Source: Mesobacillus jeotgali
GTDB taxonomy: Bacteria > Bacillota > Bacilli > Bacillales > Cytobacillaceae
DNA length: 64,000 bases
NCBI RefSeq assembly: GCF_900166585.1
Contig: NZ_FVZC01000009.1
Span: 2,119,444-2,183,443 of the forward strand
Direction of reading: 5' to 3'
Shown here piece after piece: positions 16,105-23,582 of this stretch. The notes beneath the pieces are model-generated. The model was not told where the DNA came from. It made no database searches and saw only the letters and a program-made list of their open reading frames with translations. Each line of letters starts with the position of its first letter. Position 1 is the first letter of the stretch. The position numbers and the translations under genes were made by a program.

Positions 16105-17587
16105 AAGCGGATATTCACTTCAAGACCAAATTCGCCAATGCCGTGAAAAGGCGGGCAAAAATGCGGAATGTATTGAATACGTGGACGACGGCTATTCGGG
16201 GGGATTCCTTGAACGTCCGGCACTTTCAAAATTGCGGAATGACCTTCGGGAAGGACTAATTGACAAAGTTATTGTCTATGATCCCGACCGTCTATCACGG
16301 AAACTTGCGAATCAATTGATTGTTACGGAAGAAATCGAAAAACGGGCAAAATTAATCTTTGTCAATTCCGAATACAAGAATACACCCGAAGGAATTTTGT
16401 TCTACCAAATGCGGGGGGCATTCTCGGAATTTGAAAAGGCGAAAATCAAAGAACGTATGACTAATGGAAGACGTGCAAAGGCTCGCAAGAACAAAGTAGT
16501 CAAAGACGTCAAGGTTTATGGATACAAGTTCAACAAGGAATCGCAAGAACTCGAAATCTATGAACCCGAAGCAAAGATTGTTCGATTGATTTTCGAACTA
16601 TTTACCGACCCACGGGGGCGGGTACAGGGTATAAACGGAATCGCCCACTATTTGACCGACAAAGGTATTCCGACCAAAAAACGAAAAGGCGTTTGGCATA
16701 GGCAAGTAGTCCGCCAGATTCTTATGAATGAAACCTACACGGGTGTATTCTATCACAACAAATGGAATACGGAAGGAATGCTCGTCAACAAATACAAGGA
16801 TTCAGACGACGAAAAGGTTTCAATGACCTTACGACCTAAAGAAGAATGGATTCCCGTCGAAGTTCCTGTGATTATCGAAAAGGAAACATTCAAGTTTGCC
16901 CAAAAGTTGTTGAAGGAATCACGACGTCGTTGGGCTGGTACTTCAAAGAACAAATATCTTCTTTCGGGATTGGTTCGCTGTGGCGATTGTGGCAATACCA
17001 TGACGGGGCGACGGGCGAAGAATTGGGGAACTTACGTCTTTGAATATTCCGACGCCAAGAACACCGCAGGGGCAAAGCATAAGGGTTGTGGCAATCGGGT
17101 CAAATGCGAAGACCTTGACGTTTATGTATGGAATCATTTTGTCAATGTCATAACAACCGAAGGGGAATCAGCATATTCCGAAGTCGCCGCAACAACCGAA
17201 ACCCAAGATTCAATTCCATTCGAAGAATCGGAATTACAACGCATTGAAGCCGAACTCATTCGTATTAAATCGGGTCGGAAACGTCTTCTTGACTTCATGA
17301 CAAACAATGCCGATATTGTGGACGAAGAAGATATTCGCAATCAATTGAAAGAGTTAAAAGAAAAAGAAGATCACTTGTTGAAGTTGAAGGAAGAAACCGC
17401 TGCTTTACTTGAAGAACGGAAAAACAACGAAGTCAATGACGAAATTCGGGCAAAGGCGGTTGAACGATATTTTGAAAACGAAAATCCCGAATCTATGTCG
17501 AGTGAAGAAAGGCAAGAACTACTTCGAATGTTATATCGGGAAATTCGGGTATATTCAAACGGAAAAATTGACTTCATTTCATTGTAG
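16061..17587 (+). CDS. spoIVCA: SpoIVCA-like large serine site-specific recombinase
   Basis: A 508-residue recombinase that excises the element. Its catalytic domain starts MIALYARVSTEEQ (nucleophile Ser9) with DRLSRK and GAFSEFEKAKIKERM. A recombinase domain (about 165-270) has VYGYKF and RQILMNETYTG. A zinc ribbon (CGDCGNT, CGNRVKC) and a coiled-coil region (about 390-460) complete it. The ATG at 16061 was chosen to align with family N-termini; AGAAGGGA lies 11 bases upstream. B. subtilis SpoIVCA is 500 residues. A poor sigma-E-like pair (AAATATT 15838, CAATAACC 15859) is the only promoter candidate I see. Confidence 0.92.
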   Translation: MIALYARVSTEEQAKSGYSLQDQIRQCREKAGKNAECIEYVDDGYSGGFLERPALSKLRNDLREGLIDKVIVYDPDRLSRKLANQLIVTEEIEKRAKLIFVNSEYKNTPEGILFYQMRGAFSEFEKAKIKERMTNGRRAKARKNKVVKDVKVYGYKFNKESQELEIYEPEAKIVRLIFELFTDPRGRVQGINGIAHYLTDKGIPTKKRKGVWHRQVVRQILMNETYTGVFYHNKWNTEGMLVNKYKDSDDEKVSMTLRPKEEWIPVEVPVIIEKETFKFAQKLLKESRRRWAGTSKNKYLLSGLVRCGDCGNTMTGRRAKNWGTYVFEYSDAKNTAGAKHKGCGNRVKCEDLDVYVWNHFVNVITTEGESAYSEVAATTETQDSIPFEESELQRIEAELIRIKSGRKRLLDFMTNNADIVDEEDIRNQLKELKEKEDHLLKLKEETAALLEERKNNEVNDEIRAKAVERYFENENPESMSSEERQELLRMLYREIRVYSNGKIDFISL

Positions 17588-17614
17588 GACGTTCCAATTA
17601 GAGGAGCGTCTTTT
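17588..17614 (+). terminator. Recombinase terminator
   Basis: Imperfect stem GACGTTCC / GGAGCGTC followed by TTTTC directly after the recombinase stop. Confidence 0.65.
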
Positions 17615-17627
17615 CTTTCGAACAAAA

Positions 17628-17645
17628 AACCGCCTTTCGACGGTT
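17628..17645 (-). terminator. Terminator for the zinc-ribbon gene
   Basis: AACCG / CGGTT stem; on the minus strand it is followed by a run of six T. Downstream of the gene at 17685-17930. Confidence 0.5.
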
Positions 17646-17684
17646 CAAAAAATCAAGTATAGCCCCTGTTAGTTGAAGATAACC

Positions 17685-17930
17685 CTACATATCTGAAATA
17701 GGTCTAATAGAGATATTCACATCATCAATGTCATTTTCGTTAGATACCATTCCGAATATCCTACAATTACCGCATTTTTTACATTCAAACATATATCTGA
17801 TTTCCTCGTTATACTCATTTCCGTTTTCTTCGCTTTGAAATTCTATTTTTAGAGTGCTTTTATGCCATTGATTATCGGAACATAAATCACATTTAAATTC
17901 CTTACCCCAAATTTTTACTTCGTATAGCAT
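17685..17930 (-). CDS. Hypothetical protein with two CxxC zinc-ribbon motifs
   Basis: An 81-residue protein with CDLC near residue 14 and CKKC near residue 49, likely binding one zinc. The ATG at 17930 follows GAGAGGTG by 8 bases; a longer frame from TTG 17948 would overlap that SD and is rejected. Encoded opposite to the recombinase as a single-gene unit. No family assigned; it could bind nucleic acid or act as a small regulator. Confidence 0.6.
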   Translation of the reverse strand: MLYEVKIWGKEFKCDLCSDNQWHKSTLKIEFQSEENGNEYNEEIRYMFECKKCGNCRIFGMVSNENDIDDVNISIRPISDM

Positions 17931-18163
17931 TGAAAAGACACCTCTCAATTTTTAACAATCGCTTATAAGTTCAGATAATTCAGATGGTTTCATTCATTCT
18001 TATTGAACTCAAGCACCCGTTAGTTTAAGTGTATTTATTCACAAACTTAAGACCTTATTAGACACCTGCCTGTTTCCTTTCTATACGTCCGTCCTTTATT
18101 TGTTGGTATAAATTTAAATGCGGTTACAGATAATATCCCTATAACAAATTAGGGGGTTATGAA

Positions 18164-18346
18164 ATGGAAGGAGCAACCACAAGTAATAATGGAATGAGCA
18201 CTTCTAATAAACTAAACCTTTCAGGTCTTGGTGTTGGAGCAATTGTACTAACCACTCTTTATACTGCTGTTTTAGCTTCGCAGTTAATGGCTACCAAACA
18301 TAAAGTCGATTACCTTTATTACAAAGAAATAACACAAAATAAATAG
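18164..18346 (+). CDS. Small single-span membrane protein
   Basis: A 60-residue protein: polar N-terminus rich in Ser/Asn, hydrophobic helix about residues 20-42 (LGVGAIVLTTLYTAVLASQL), basic tail. AGGGGG lies 8 bases before the ATG and a good terminator follows, so it looks like a real monocistronic gene. Function unknown. Confidence 0.65.
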   Translation: MEGATTSNNGMSTSNKLNLSGLGVGAIVLTTLYTAVLASQLMATKHKVDYLYYKEITQNK

Positions 18347-18355
18347 CTTATTATA

Positions 18356-18380
18356 GGCGGTGTTTTTTCACCGTCTTTTA
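18356..18380 (+). terminator. Terminator of the small membrane protein gene
   Basis: GGCGGTG / CACCGTC stem with TTTTATT tail, 10 bases after the stop. Confidence 0.75.
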
Positions 18381-18476
18381 TTATACATAAAACAGCAATT
18401 TGAGCTAAACTGCCATGTTAGTTGAAGAAGAATGTCTAATCTGGTGAAAAAACTCTACTTAGACTCTATCCTACGG

Positions 18477-18722
18477 TTATTCAACTAACTTCGAATAACC
18501 TCGTTTCCCCTTGACGACCCTTTTGTCGTCCTTTCTTAATCCCCACATAACGTGATTGATCTCACCAAAGCGGATGCCGAATTTCTCATATATGTAATCG
18601 GAAATTTCTTCGTGTGATACTTCCACACCTTTGCCTTTCTGCCGCATGAACTCAATTATTGCGGGTTGGATTTCTTCCTTTCCAACCGTTTTTCTTCCAT
18701 TTAGATATTCGTTCTTTGGCAT
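18477..18722 (-). CDS. Small winged-helix-like hypothetical protein
   Basis: An 81-residue protein beginning MPKNEYLNGRKTVGKEE. Predicted helix pairs (EEIQPAIIEFMRQKG, SHEEISDYIYEKFG, FGEINHVMWGLRKD) followed by a basic beta-wing-like end VVKGKRGYSKLVE resemble a winged helix. AAAGGGGAG lies 6 bases before the ATG. Likely DNA-binding and perhaps regulating element genes, by inference from shape only. Confidence 0.6.
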   Translation of the reverse strand: MPKNEYLNGRKTVGKEEIQPAIIEFMRQKGKGVEVSHEEISDYIYEKFGIRFGEINHVMWGLRKDDKRVVKGKRGYSKLVE

Positions 18723-19598
18723 AATGGACTCCCCTTTCATATTTTTGTAATATTATAACATATCCTATCTACGATTGGTCGCTCGTTTGAAGGACGTTCC
18801 GTGACGTGTAGTGACCCGATATTTCAAAATTGTTGTGTATATTCTGAAAGCGTCTTCCTCCGCCAAAAAGACCCCCCGTCCCCCCGTGGGTGGGGTCGAA
18901 TATTCCGTCCATTTCTTTCTGTGCTTGTGTGTAAAGCGATTGAATTCATTCCGAATAGTTATTGTCTTGGGATTAAATGTCGTTGACCATAAGGCTTATG
19001 TATGGTCTTGCAAAGATATAGCAATCGTTGTATAAACATACGGAAGACAACACGTCATTACAATTACTATCTTATGGACAAACCTATTGCTATTCGTCAT
19101 ATAATAAAGATTACACGACCAATCGTATTTTGACGTTTTCAACAAATCCCTATAAACAAAGGGTTTGTCGATTTTGATTCGTCGTATATTAAAAATGTAT
19201 TTCACTCATTCGTCGTATAATGCGATTATGTCCGCTTGTATCATAACAAAAACGGCTGAATCCCTTACGACTGTTAGTATTTTGCCGATTCCTTCCCGTG
19301 TAAATTTCGGACATTTCGGAACGCATAAACCAATATTTACGAAGAAATTAATCCCTTTCCTTCGATTCACGTTGTATTGAATGGAATGTCACTTTTGGTA
19401 TTCGTGTGACATGGCGAAAAACCGTTCAATCCCTTGCGTATCAACACTTTAACGTAATAGAGAAGTAAAGTGATATTTCTATAATCGGACATATAACGAC
19501 AGGCTTGCGGCTATTTTATGATTTTTTTAATGATGGAATATTAATTTTAGTGAATGCGGATATTAAGCACAAATGATTGATAGTTTGGAGGAAGAATA
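18723..19598. other. 876-bp gene-free stretch inside the skin element
   Basis: AT-rich; the short open frames here lack SDs. Notable items are a GC-rich hairpin at 18870-18897 (GACCCC / GGGGTC) followed on the minus strand by TTTTTGG, so a terminator for a leftward transcript. TTCGTCGTATA occurs at about 19179 and 19209 with a variant at 19094, each resembling a -10 region. An 8-bp stem ACAAATCCC / GGGTTTGT lies near 19142-19168. A leftward non-coding RNA ending at 18870 is possible. Confidence 0.45.
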
Positions 19599-19790
19599 GT
19601 GAAAATATTGTTTAATATTCTAATCGCTATATTCGCAACAATTACCGTACTAGTTTCGAATCAAATTGCAACACGTCGGACATTAATAAAAATCACTTCT
19701 TTTCAAGCAATTACAGGTTTTATAATTTCTGCGATTCATTCCACCATTTTATATCTTGCTTTAAAACAACAAATGAAAGGACAAAGCTAA
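19599..19790 (+). CDS. Small two-span membrane protein
   Basis: A 63-residue protein with hydrophobic segments at about 4-22 and 35-54. The start is GTG at 19599 with a perfect GGAGG seven bases upstream. No family recognised; the size is holin-like, but the polarity of the ends gives no firm support. Convergent with the HNH gene. Confidence 0.6.
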   Translation: MKILFNILIAIFATITVLVSNQIATRRTLIKITSFQAITGFIISAIHSTILYLALKQQMKGQS

Positions 19791-19811
19791 TCGCCCCTTA
19801 CATATGTAATA

Positions 19812-19837
19812 GGGAACGCAATTTCTTAGGCGTTCCC
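19812..19837. terminator. Hairpin between convergent skin genes
   Basis: GGGAACGC / GCGTTCCC perfect 8-bp stem between 19790 and 19847; U-tails are poor on both strands. Confidence 0.45.
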
Positions 19838-19846
19838 AAGTTCGAC

Positions 19847-20491
19847 CTATACTTGTCCTTTCGACTTCAACCAACTCATTCGTATTTGTTCCAATCGCTT
19901 TAATTCCGCCTTGACCGCTTTGACGTATGCTGCACGGGCTTCTGATTCTGTTTCAAACGTCCCGATATGCTTTCCACAAACTCCAACCTGGTATTTACCG
20001 CTTGACGTCTTCGTAAATCCTTTTGCATGGTTCAATTTATATTTCAAACAATTCTCACGGTCGGTAACCACTTCAAGGTTTTCGTCCCGATTATCAAGAG
20101 TTTGTTCGTTTTTATGATTGACTTGAATTGACATTCCCGTTTCTTCGAAAAATCCGTTGTATTTGGCAAGTTCTTCACGCATGATGAATCTATGCAATTG
20201 TTCCTTTCTTTGAGTTCCGTTCCCAACGGTAATATTTGCGTAAACTCCATTGTTCCCAAAGAAAGCGGCTACTTTTCCTTTTTGCAATACTTCCGACAAC
20301 CTATGCTTCGAAATTATTGTTTCCCGCCCGTCTTTCAATAAAATTGCGACAGTTCCGTCGTTATTGAACTTGAAGTCATTGAATCGGCGACAACCGTGTA
20401 AACCGTTCTTTCGCTTAATATATTTTAACAATTTGTCCTCATTTTCATTTTTTGGTTCGAATCTGATAGCACCATAAGCCTCAACAAACAT
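19847..20491 (-). CDS. HNH endonuclease with AP2-like DNA-binding domain
   Basis: A 214-residue protein. An HNH_3-type core (about 110-150) holds LHRFIM, VNHKNEQTLDNRDENLEVV. A C-terminal AP2-like module (about 160-200) has SGKYQVGVCGKHIGTFETES and EARAAYVKA. This is the layout of phage-borne homing-type nucleases. The ATG at 20491 follows GGAGG by 8 bases; upstream in-frame starts lack SDs. It could be a selfish homing gene or aid element spread. Confidence 0.82.
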   Translation of the reverse strand: MFVEAYGAIRFEPKNENEDKLLKYIKRKNGLHGCRRFNDFKFNNDGTVAILLKDGRETIISKHRLSEVLQKGKVAAFFGNNGVYANITVGNGTQRKEQLHRFIMREELAKYNGFFEETGMSIQVNHKNEQTLDNRDENLEVVTDRENCLKYKLNHAKGFTKTSSGKYQVGVCGKHIGTFETESEARAAYVKAVKAELKRLEQIRMSWLKSKGQV

Positions 20492-20541
20492 ATTGATGAC
20501 CTCCTTTCCCAAGTTCGTTTTGGTGTTCATTTTGACCAATC

Positions 20542-20564
20542 AAAAAGACGCCCCGAAGGACGTC
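20542..20564 (-). terminator. Candidate terminator within the leftward skin gene run
   Basis: GACGCCCC-GAA-GGACGTC stem with one mismatch, followed on the minus strand by TTTTTG, between the 20566 gene and the HNH gene. Confidence 0.55.
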
Positions 20565-20565
20565 C

Positions 20566-20829
20566 TTACTTCTTTAATTCGATTGTTGTTAATTCTCCAC
20601 TTTTTTCACGTTCCTTTTGTTGGCGGATCTGCTCGTCGTGCATTCCGATTGCAATTAAACAAATTGGTGGAAGATTGTGTCCTTCATTAAGCAATTTACG
20701 CCAATACTCAATTTGCTCGACGTTATGCTTTGCATTTTCCTTTGCTTCCTTGACAATCTTTTTTGACTTCGGACTTTCCGCATAACCTTTCGCAATATCT
20801 TCTAATGCTTTACGTTGTGAATATGCCAT
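20566..20829 (-). CDS. Hypothetical helical protein
   Basis: An 87-residue, highly charged, mostly helical protein (MAYSQRKALEDIAKGYAESP start). AGGGGG lies 8 bases before the ATG; only one base separates it from the stop of the preceding gene, so the two are co-translated. Not recognised. Tight packing with phage-like small genes suggests a prophage remnant operon. Confidence 0.6.
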   Translation of the reverse strand: MAYSQRKALEDIAKGYAESPKSKKIVKEAKENAKHNVEQIEYWRKLLNEGHNLPPICLIAIGMHDEQIRQQKEREKSGELTTIELKK

Positions 20830-20830
20830 A

Positions 20831-21037
20831 TTAATTTAACCCCCTTTTATATCGTTCAAGACGTTCCTTTGCCCGTTCCAATCCCTTTGGTCGTGCGATA
20901 CGGACTTCGGTTGTAGATACGCCAACTTCTTTCGCAATATCTTCATGCGACTTGCGTTCACGTTTCATACGAAGAATCATATCAAGAGTTTTTACTTCAT
21001 ATTCCGTCTGTTTCACTAACATTTCGAGTGCCGTCAT
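20831..21037 (-). CDS. Small helix-turn-helix protein
   Basis: A 68-residue protein with a sigma-factor-like HTH: RKSHEDIAKEVGVSTTEVRIARPKG. Its ATG overlaps the stop of the 28-residue ORF upstream (ATGA), a classic coupling arrangement. It may bind DNA as a phage-type regulator. Confidence 0.62.
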   Translation of the reverse strand: MTALEMLVKQTEYEVKTLDMILRMKRERKSHEDIAKEVGVSTTEVRIARPKGLERAKERLERYKRGLN

Positions 21038-21120
21038 TCCGATACCCCACCAAAATGTTTTTCAATTATGACCAATGACCCAACCGCAATCAAGAAATGA
21101 ATCAATGCGAGAACGTTCAT
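21034..21120 (-). CDS. 28-residue membrane microprotein
   Basis: MNVLALIHFLIAVGSLVIIE then KHFGGVSE; one hydrophobic helix. It starts 2 bases after the stop of the coiled-coil gene and ends in an ATGA overlap with the HTH gene, so it fills the junction exactly. The weak GGGTGAAG may serve as SD. The exact fit is the main evidence that it is real. Confidence 0.45.
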   Translation of the reverse strand: MNVLALIHFLIAVGSLVIIEKHFGGVSE

Positions 21121-21122
21121 AA

Positions 21123-21719
21123 TTACTTCACCCAAGCGGGAACACGACCGCTGGAATATGCTCTTTCTTGCGTTTCAGTTTTTAATCCAAGACAAAGTTC
21201 TTCGGGAGTATAATCCTTTGGTGAATAGACTTTTCGTTCATTAATAGTGCGACCATACTTTTCAGTAGGAATCCCTAAGTCAAACAGTGTTTTGTTGTAT
21301 TCTTGATTTACATTCCCGATTTCGCTCTTAATTTGACCAAGTTCCGCTAATTGCTTCAATAATTCATTTCTTGCTGCAATCACGGATTCGACCTTATTGT
21401 CATATCGGGATTGAATTTCCTTCAACCGTTTTTCACGATGTTCTTTTGCGAATGGAACAAACTTTTCAACCGCTAATTTTTTGCGGACTGCATAGGCACG
21501 TTGAAGAAGTTCGGTTGTTTCGGCAAGTTCAGATTTCTTTTCGTTCAACAATTCCTTTGCTTGTTCAACGTCGGATTCAGATACAATCCCTAAAAGTAAT
21601 TGTTCGGTTGAATCTTCGATTGCTTGCGTCAATTCAATTACCTGATTCGTCAATTCGTCTTGCTTGTTTTCCAATTCTTGAATTTTAGACTTGACCGCTT
21701 CCAATTGTTGCTTTGACAT
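21123..21719 (-). CDS. Long coiled-coil hypothetical protein
   Basis: A 198-residue protein that is almost wholly heptad-patterned helix for about residues 1-140 (QELENKQDELTNQVIELTQ and similar), then a short globular end with PEELCLGLKTET and VPAWVK. A purine-rich SD AAGGGGGG precedes the ATG. Not recognised; phage scaffold-like or DNA-bridging roles are both possible. Second gene of the leftward run after the Xre repressor. Confidence 0.62.
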   Translation of the reverse strand: MSKQQLEAVKSKIQELENKQDELTNQVIELTQAIEDSTEQLLLGIVSESDVEQAKELLNEKKSELAETTELLQRAYAVRKKLAVEKFVPFAKEHREKRLKEIQSRYDNKVESVIAARNELLKQLAELGQIKSEIGNVNQEYNKTLFDLGIPTEKYGRTINERKVYSPKDYTPEELCLGLKTETQERAYSSGRVPAWVK

Positions 21720-21789
21720 AGATCAATTCCCCCCTTTGATATACGGGACGTTTTGTCCCGATTAAATTTTTAGTTCAATTTTGATTTTT

Positions 21790-22017
21790 TCATTCACTTT
21801 CAAACCTACGCATGATTTTCAAATTGCGAATTGCTTCAATTTCTTCTGGCTTAACGTTGAATCGGTAAATGATTCGTTGTTTAAGTCGTTCGGAGATTGG
21901 CATTTTGTCGGATTCAATTAGCGAAATCATTTGTTGAGATACGCCAACTTCACGGGCAAAATCGCCTTGATTCAGTCCAAGATTCGTCCGCAATGCTTTG
22001 ACAACAAATCCTTCCAT
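21790..22017 (-). CDS. Xre-family transcriptional regulator
   Basis: A 75-residue cro/CI-type HTH: LRTNLGLNQGDFAREVGVSQQMISLIE, followed by MPISERLKQRIIYRFNVKPEEI. AAAGGAGG lies 8 bases before the ATG. As the first gene of the leftward skin operon it probably represses its own promoter; the direct repeat at 22034-22052 and 22241-22259 is a candidate operator. Confidence 0.85.
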   Translation of the reverse strand: MEGFVVKALRTNLGLNQGDFAREVGVSQQMISLIESDKMPISERLKQRIIYRFNVKPEEIEAIRNLKIMRRFESE

Positions 22018-22033
22018 ACGTTCAACCTCCTTT

Positions 22034-22259
22034 TAAATTAGTAAAAAACAAGTTCTTGACCAAAAAGAAATGTCCCGCCAATAAGACGGGCAACCGCACT
22101 ACTGCACGCTGCTTCGATAGGTCAAATCGAACTTGGGTCGGCAACCAATATTCAGTTGTAAAAAAGCGGATTCCCCCGTTAAAGAACCCGCTTCTAATTA
22201 TCAATTGTTCTAAATCGTCCCTTGTAAGTTACAATTGGACTAAATTCGTAAAAAACAAG
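22034..22259 (-). repeat. Pair of 19-bp direct repeats flanking the Xre promoter region
   Basis: TAAATTAGTAAAAAACAAG (22034-22052) and TAAATTCGTAAAAAACAAG (22241-22259) differ at one base and share orientation. The first ends 17 bases upstream of the Xre start on the minus strand. Between them lies a stem AGCGGATTC / GAACCCGCT (about 22159-22194) with a minus-strand U-run. Confidence 0.55.
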
Positions 22260-22760
22260 ATAGAATGTATAAAAAAAATGCGACGGTCACGGTAAAAAGC
22301 TCGCAACCAATCGCATTTTCTCGGAGGAATAACCGATTGTATGTCAATGCCGCATACGGAAACGGCAAGGATTAATTTTATGTATTTTCGTTTAATCTTC
22401 TTTGACATCTATTACGTATTAACGTTTACTTCGTAATTTGCGACAATCTAATCGAATCTATATTGCGAATATCTTTGTCGTTATCTAATTAACTTTGTCA
22501 CTTATGTTCCAAAGTTAAGCAAGCTTTGCTTGCACCGTTCTTGAGGAACTTGATTTTTAGTTCCGAAAGAATGGTTACTATCAAGCGAAGTATTGTATCG
22601 AAGTTTCGTTGAAACTAACGAAATACTAACGTTATCTAAGCGACTTCTACTTCGTAATTCAACCGCAAAATCCCTTGACAAGCGTCATAAATACGATTTA
22701 ACACAAATTTAATATTCCTGTAACATTTTTGTAATATTTATTGGCATAACTTCGAAAAAC
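22260..22760. other. Gene-free right end of the skin element
   Basis: Holds hairpins with no convincing gene. These are AATGCGA / TCGCATT (about 22279-22318) flanked by A- and T-runs, GCAAGC-TTT-GCTTGC near 22513-22530, and AGTTTC-GTT-GAAACT near 22602-22617. A 12-mer TACTTCGTAATT is repeated at 22427-22438 and 22648-22659. These may be recombination or regulatory sites next to attR. Confidence 0.45.
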
Positions 22761-22796
22761 TTGTCCTTGACTATGCACACATTTGACATTAGAATC

Positions 22797-23183
22797 GAGA
22801 TACTCATGCATCTAAGGGCATTGAAGAAAACCAAAAAGGATGTTTCATTGCATGACCCGATTGGCCAGGACAAAGAAGGAAATGAGATATCTTTGATAGA
22901 CGTCCTGAAGTCTGAATCGGAAGATGTCATTGATACCATCCAGCTCAATATGGAGCTTGAAAAAGTGAAAGAATATATCGATGTCCTCGACGAGCGAGAA
23001 AGAGAGGTCATTGTTGGCCGTTTTGGCCTTGACTTGAAGAAGGAAAAAACACAGAGGGAAATTGCGAAAGAACTTGGAATCTCAAGAAGTTATGTGTCCA
23101 GGATTGAAAAACGTGCATTGATGAAAATGTTCCATGAGTTTTATCGTGCCGAAAAGGAAAAGAAAAAGAATAAAGGGCAGTAA
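22797..23183 (+). CDS. sigK: Sigma-K, C-terminal part
   Basis: 128 residues from the GAG restored by excision: [20 protein letters not shown] (end of region 2, region 3) and region 4 ending [22 protein letters not shown], the HTH that reads the -35 element. The open frame extends 36 bases upstream into the element without an SD, so this part is not translated alone. It joins to 15451-15786 after excision. A strong terminator follows at 23199. Confidence 0.95.
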   Translation, partial: EILMHLRALKKTKKDVSLHDPIGQDKEGNEISLIDVLKSESEDVIDTIQLNMELEKVKEYIDVLDEREREVIVGRFGLDLKKEKTQREIAKELGISRSYVSRIEKRALMKMFHEFYRAEKEKKKNKGQ

Positions 23184-23198
23184 CGCCCGAAAAAAATG

Positions 23199-23230
23199 AA
23201 AGGCATCAATCACATATGATTGATGCCTTT
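23199..23230. terminator. sigK terminator
   Basis: Perfect 14-bp inverted repeat 23199-23212 / 23217-23230 with flanking A- and T-runs, so usable from both sides. Confidence 0.92.
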
Positions 23231-23237
23231 TTACATC

Positions 23238-23315
23238 TTATTCCACACTCACTTCTGCAGCAACAACCAGCCCGACAGCGCCGCAAATCACCAAACCCAT
23301 GACGATCAAGAACAT
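23238..23315 (-). CDS. 25-residue hydrophobic microprotein
   Basis: MFLIVMGLVICGAVGLVVAA then EVSVE, one transmembrane helix. AAGGGGTGG lies 5 bases before the ATG and the sigK-side terminator follows at once. Last of five small minus-strand ORFs. Function unknown. Confidence 0.5.
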   Translation of the reverse strand: MFLIVMGLVICGAVGLVVAAEVSVE

Positions 23316-23402
23316 GCCCACCACCCCTTTATCATAGCCACTTGTTACACCAAATTTATCATATAAATACTGTGTTAAAAGGTATGGGTTGTGAACATTC
23401 TG

Positions 23403-23462
23403 TTAACGATGGGATTTCTTCTTCCTGAAAATAAGCGTTAAAAGCAATACATGCAAAGACAT
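23403..23462 (-). CDS. 19-residue YrzI-like microprotein
   Basis: MSLHVLLLTLIFRKKKSHR: hydrophobic start and basic tail resemble the first 19 residues of the YrzI-type protein at 23583. GGGAGGT sits 6 bases before the ATG, an ideal SD. It occupies the position of the short downstream peptides in the B. subtilis yrzI operon. Confidence 0.55.
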   Translation of the reverse strand: MSLHVLLLTLIFRKKKSHR

Positions 23463-23485
23463 CGAATTACCTCCCGATACCGTCG

Positions 23486-23545
23486 TTAGGTGGTGTCCTT
23501 CTCCACCCATAAGCTAGCCAGTCTTCTTTGAATTAGATAAATCAT
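23486..23545 (-). CDS. 19-residue peptide, candidate S1025-like Rae1 target
   Basis: MIYLIQRRLASLWVEKDTT with AAGGTGG 7 bases upstream. It lies directly downstream of yrzI, where B. subtilis has the short ORF S1025, whose mRNA is cut by the ribosome-dependent endonuclease Rae1 at Glu-Lys codons. A Glu-Lys pair (GAG AAG at 23503-23498) is present here. Homology rests on position and this motif. Confidence 0.55.
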   Translation of the reverse strand: MIYLIQRRLASLWVEKDTT

Positions 23546-23582
23546 TTTCTTTCCACCTTTCTTGGTTAATTATTCAAATGAA

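Larger units (their letters stand above)
15787..22798 (+). mobile_element. Skin-type sigK intervening element, 7,010 bp
   Basis: Inserted after codon 112 of sigK. The shared crossover dinucleotide GA is at 15787-15788 (left) and 22797-22798 (right); recombination there restores the codon GAG and the protein sequence IENE-ILMHL in frame. Joining the two element ends gives a putative attP whose arms (22777-22796 and 15789-15808) are inverted repeats matching at 15 of 20 positions around GA, as expected for a serine integrase. The element is far smaller than the 48-kb B. subtilis skin and carries no visible phage structural genes. Confidence 0.93.

Noticed and set aside
18801..19380. Several 60-75 residue ORFs in the skin gap
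   Set aside because: None has a usable SD; they overlap each other on both strands and cover hairpins.
22022..22204. 60-residue minus-strand ORF upstream of the Xre gene
   Set aside because: Runs through a terminator-like hairpin and the SD of the Xre gene; no SD of its own.
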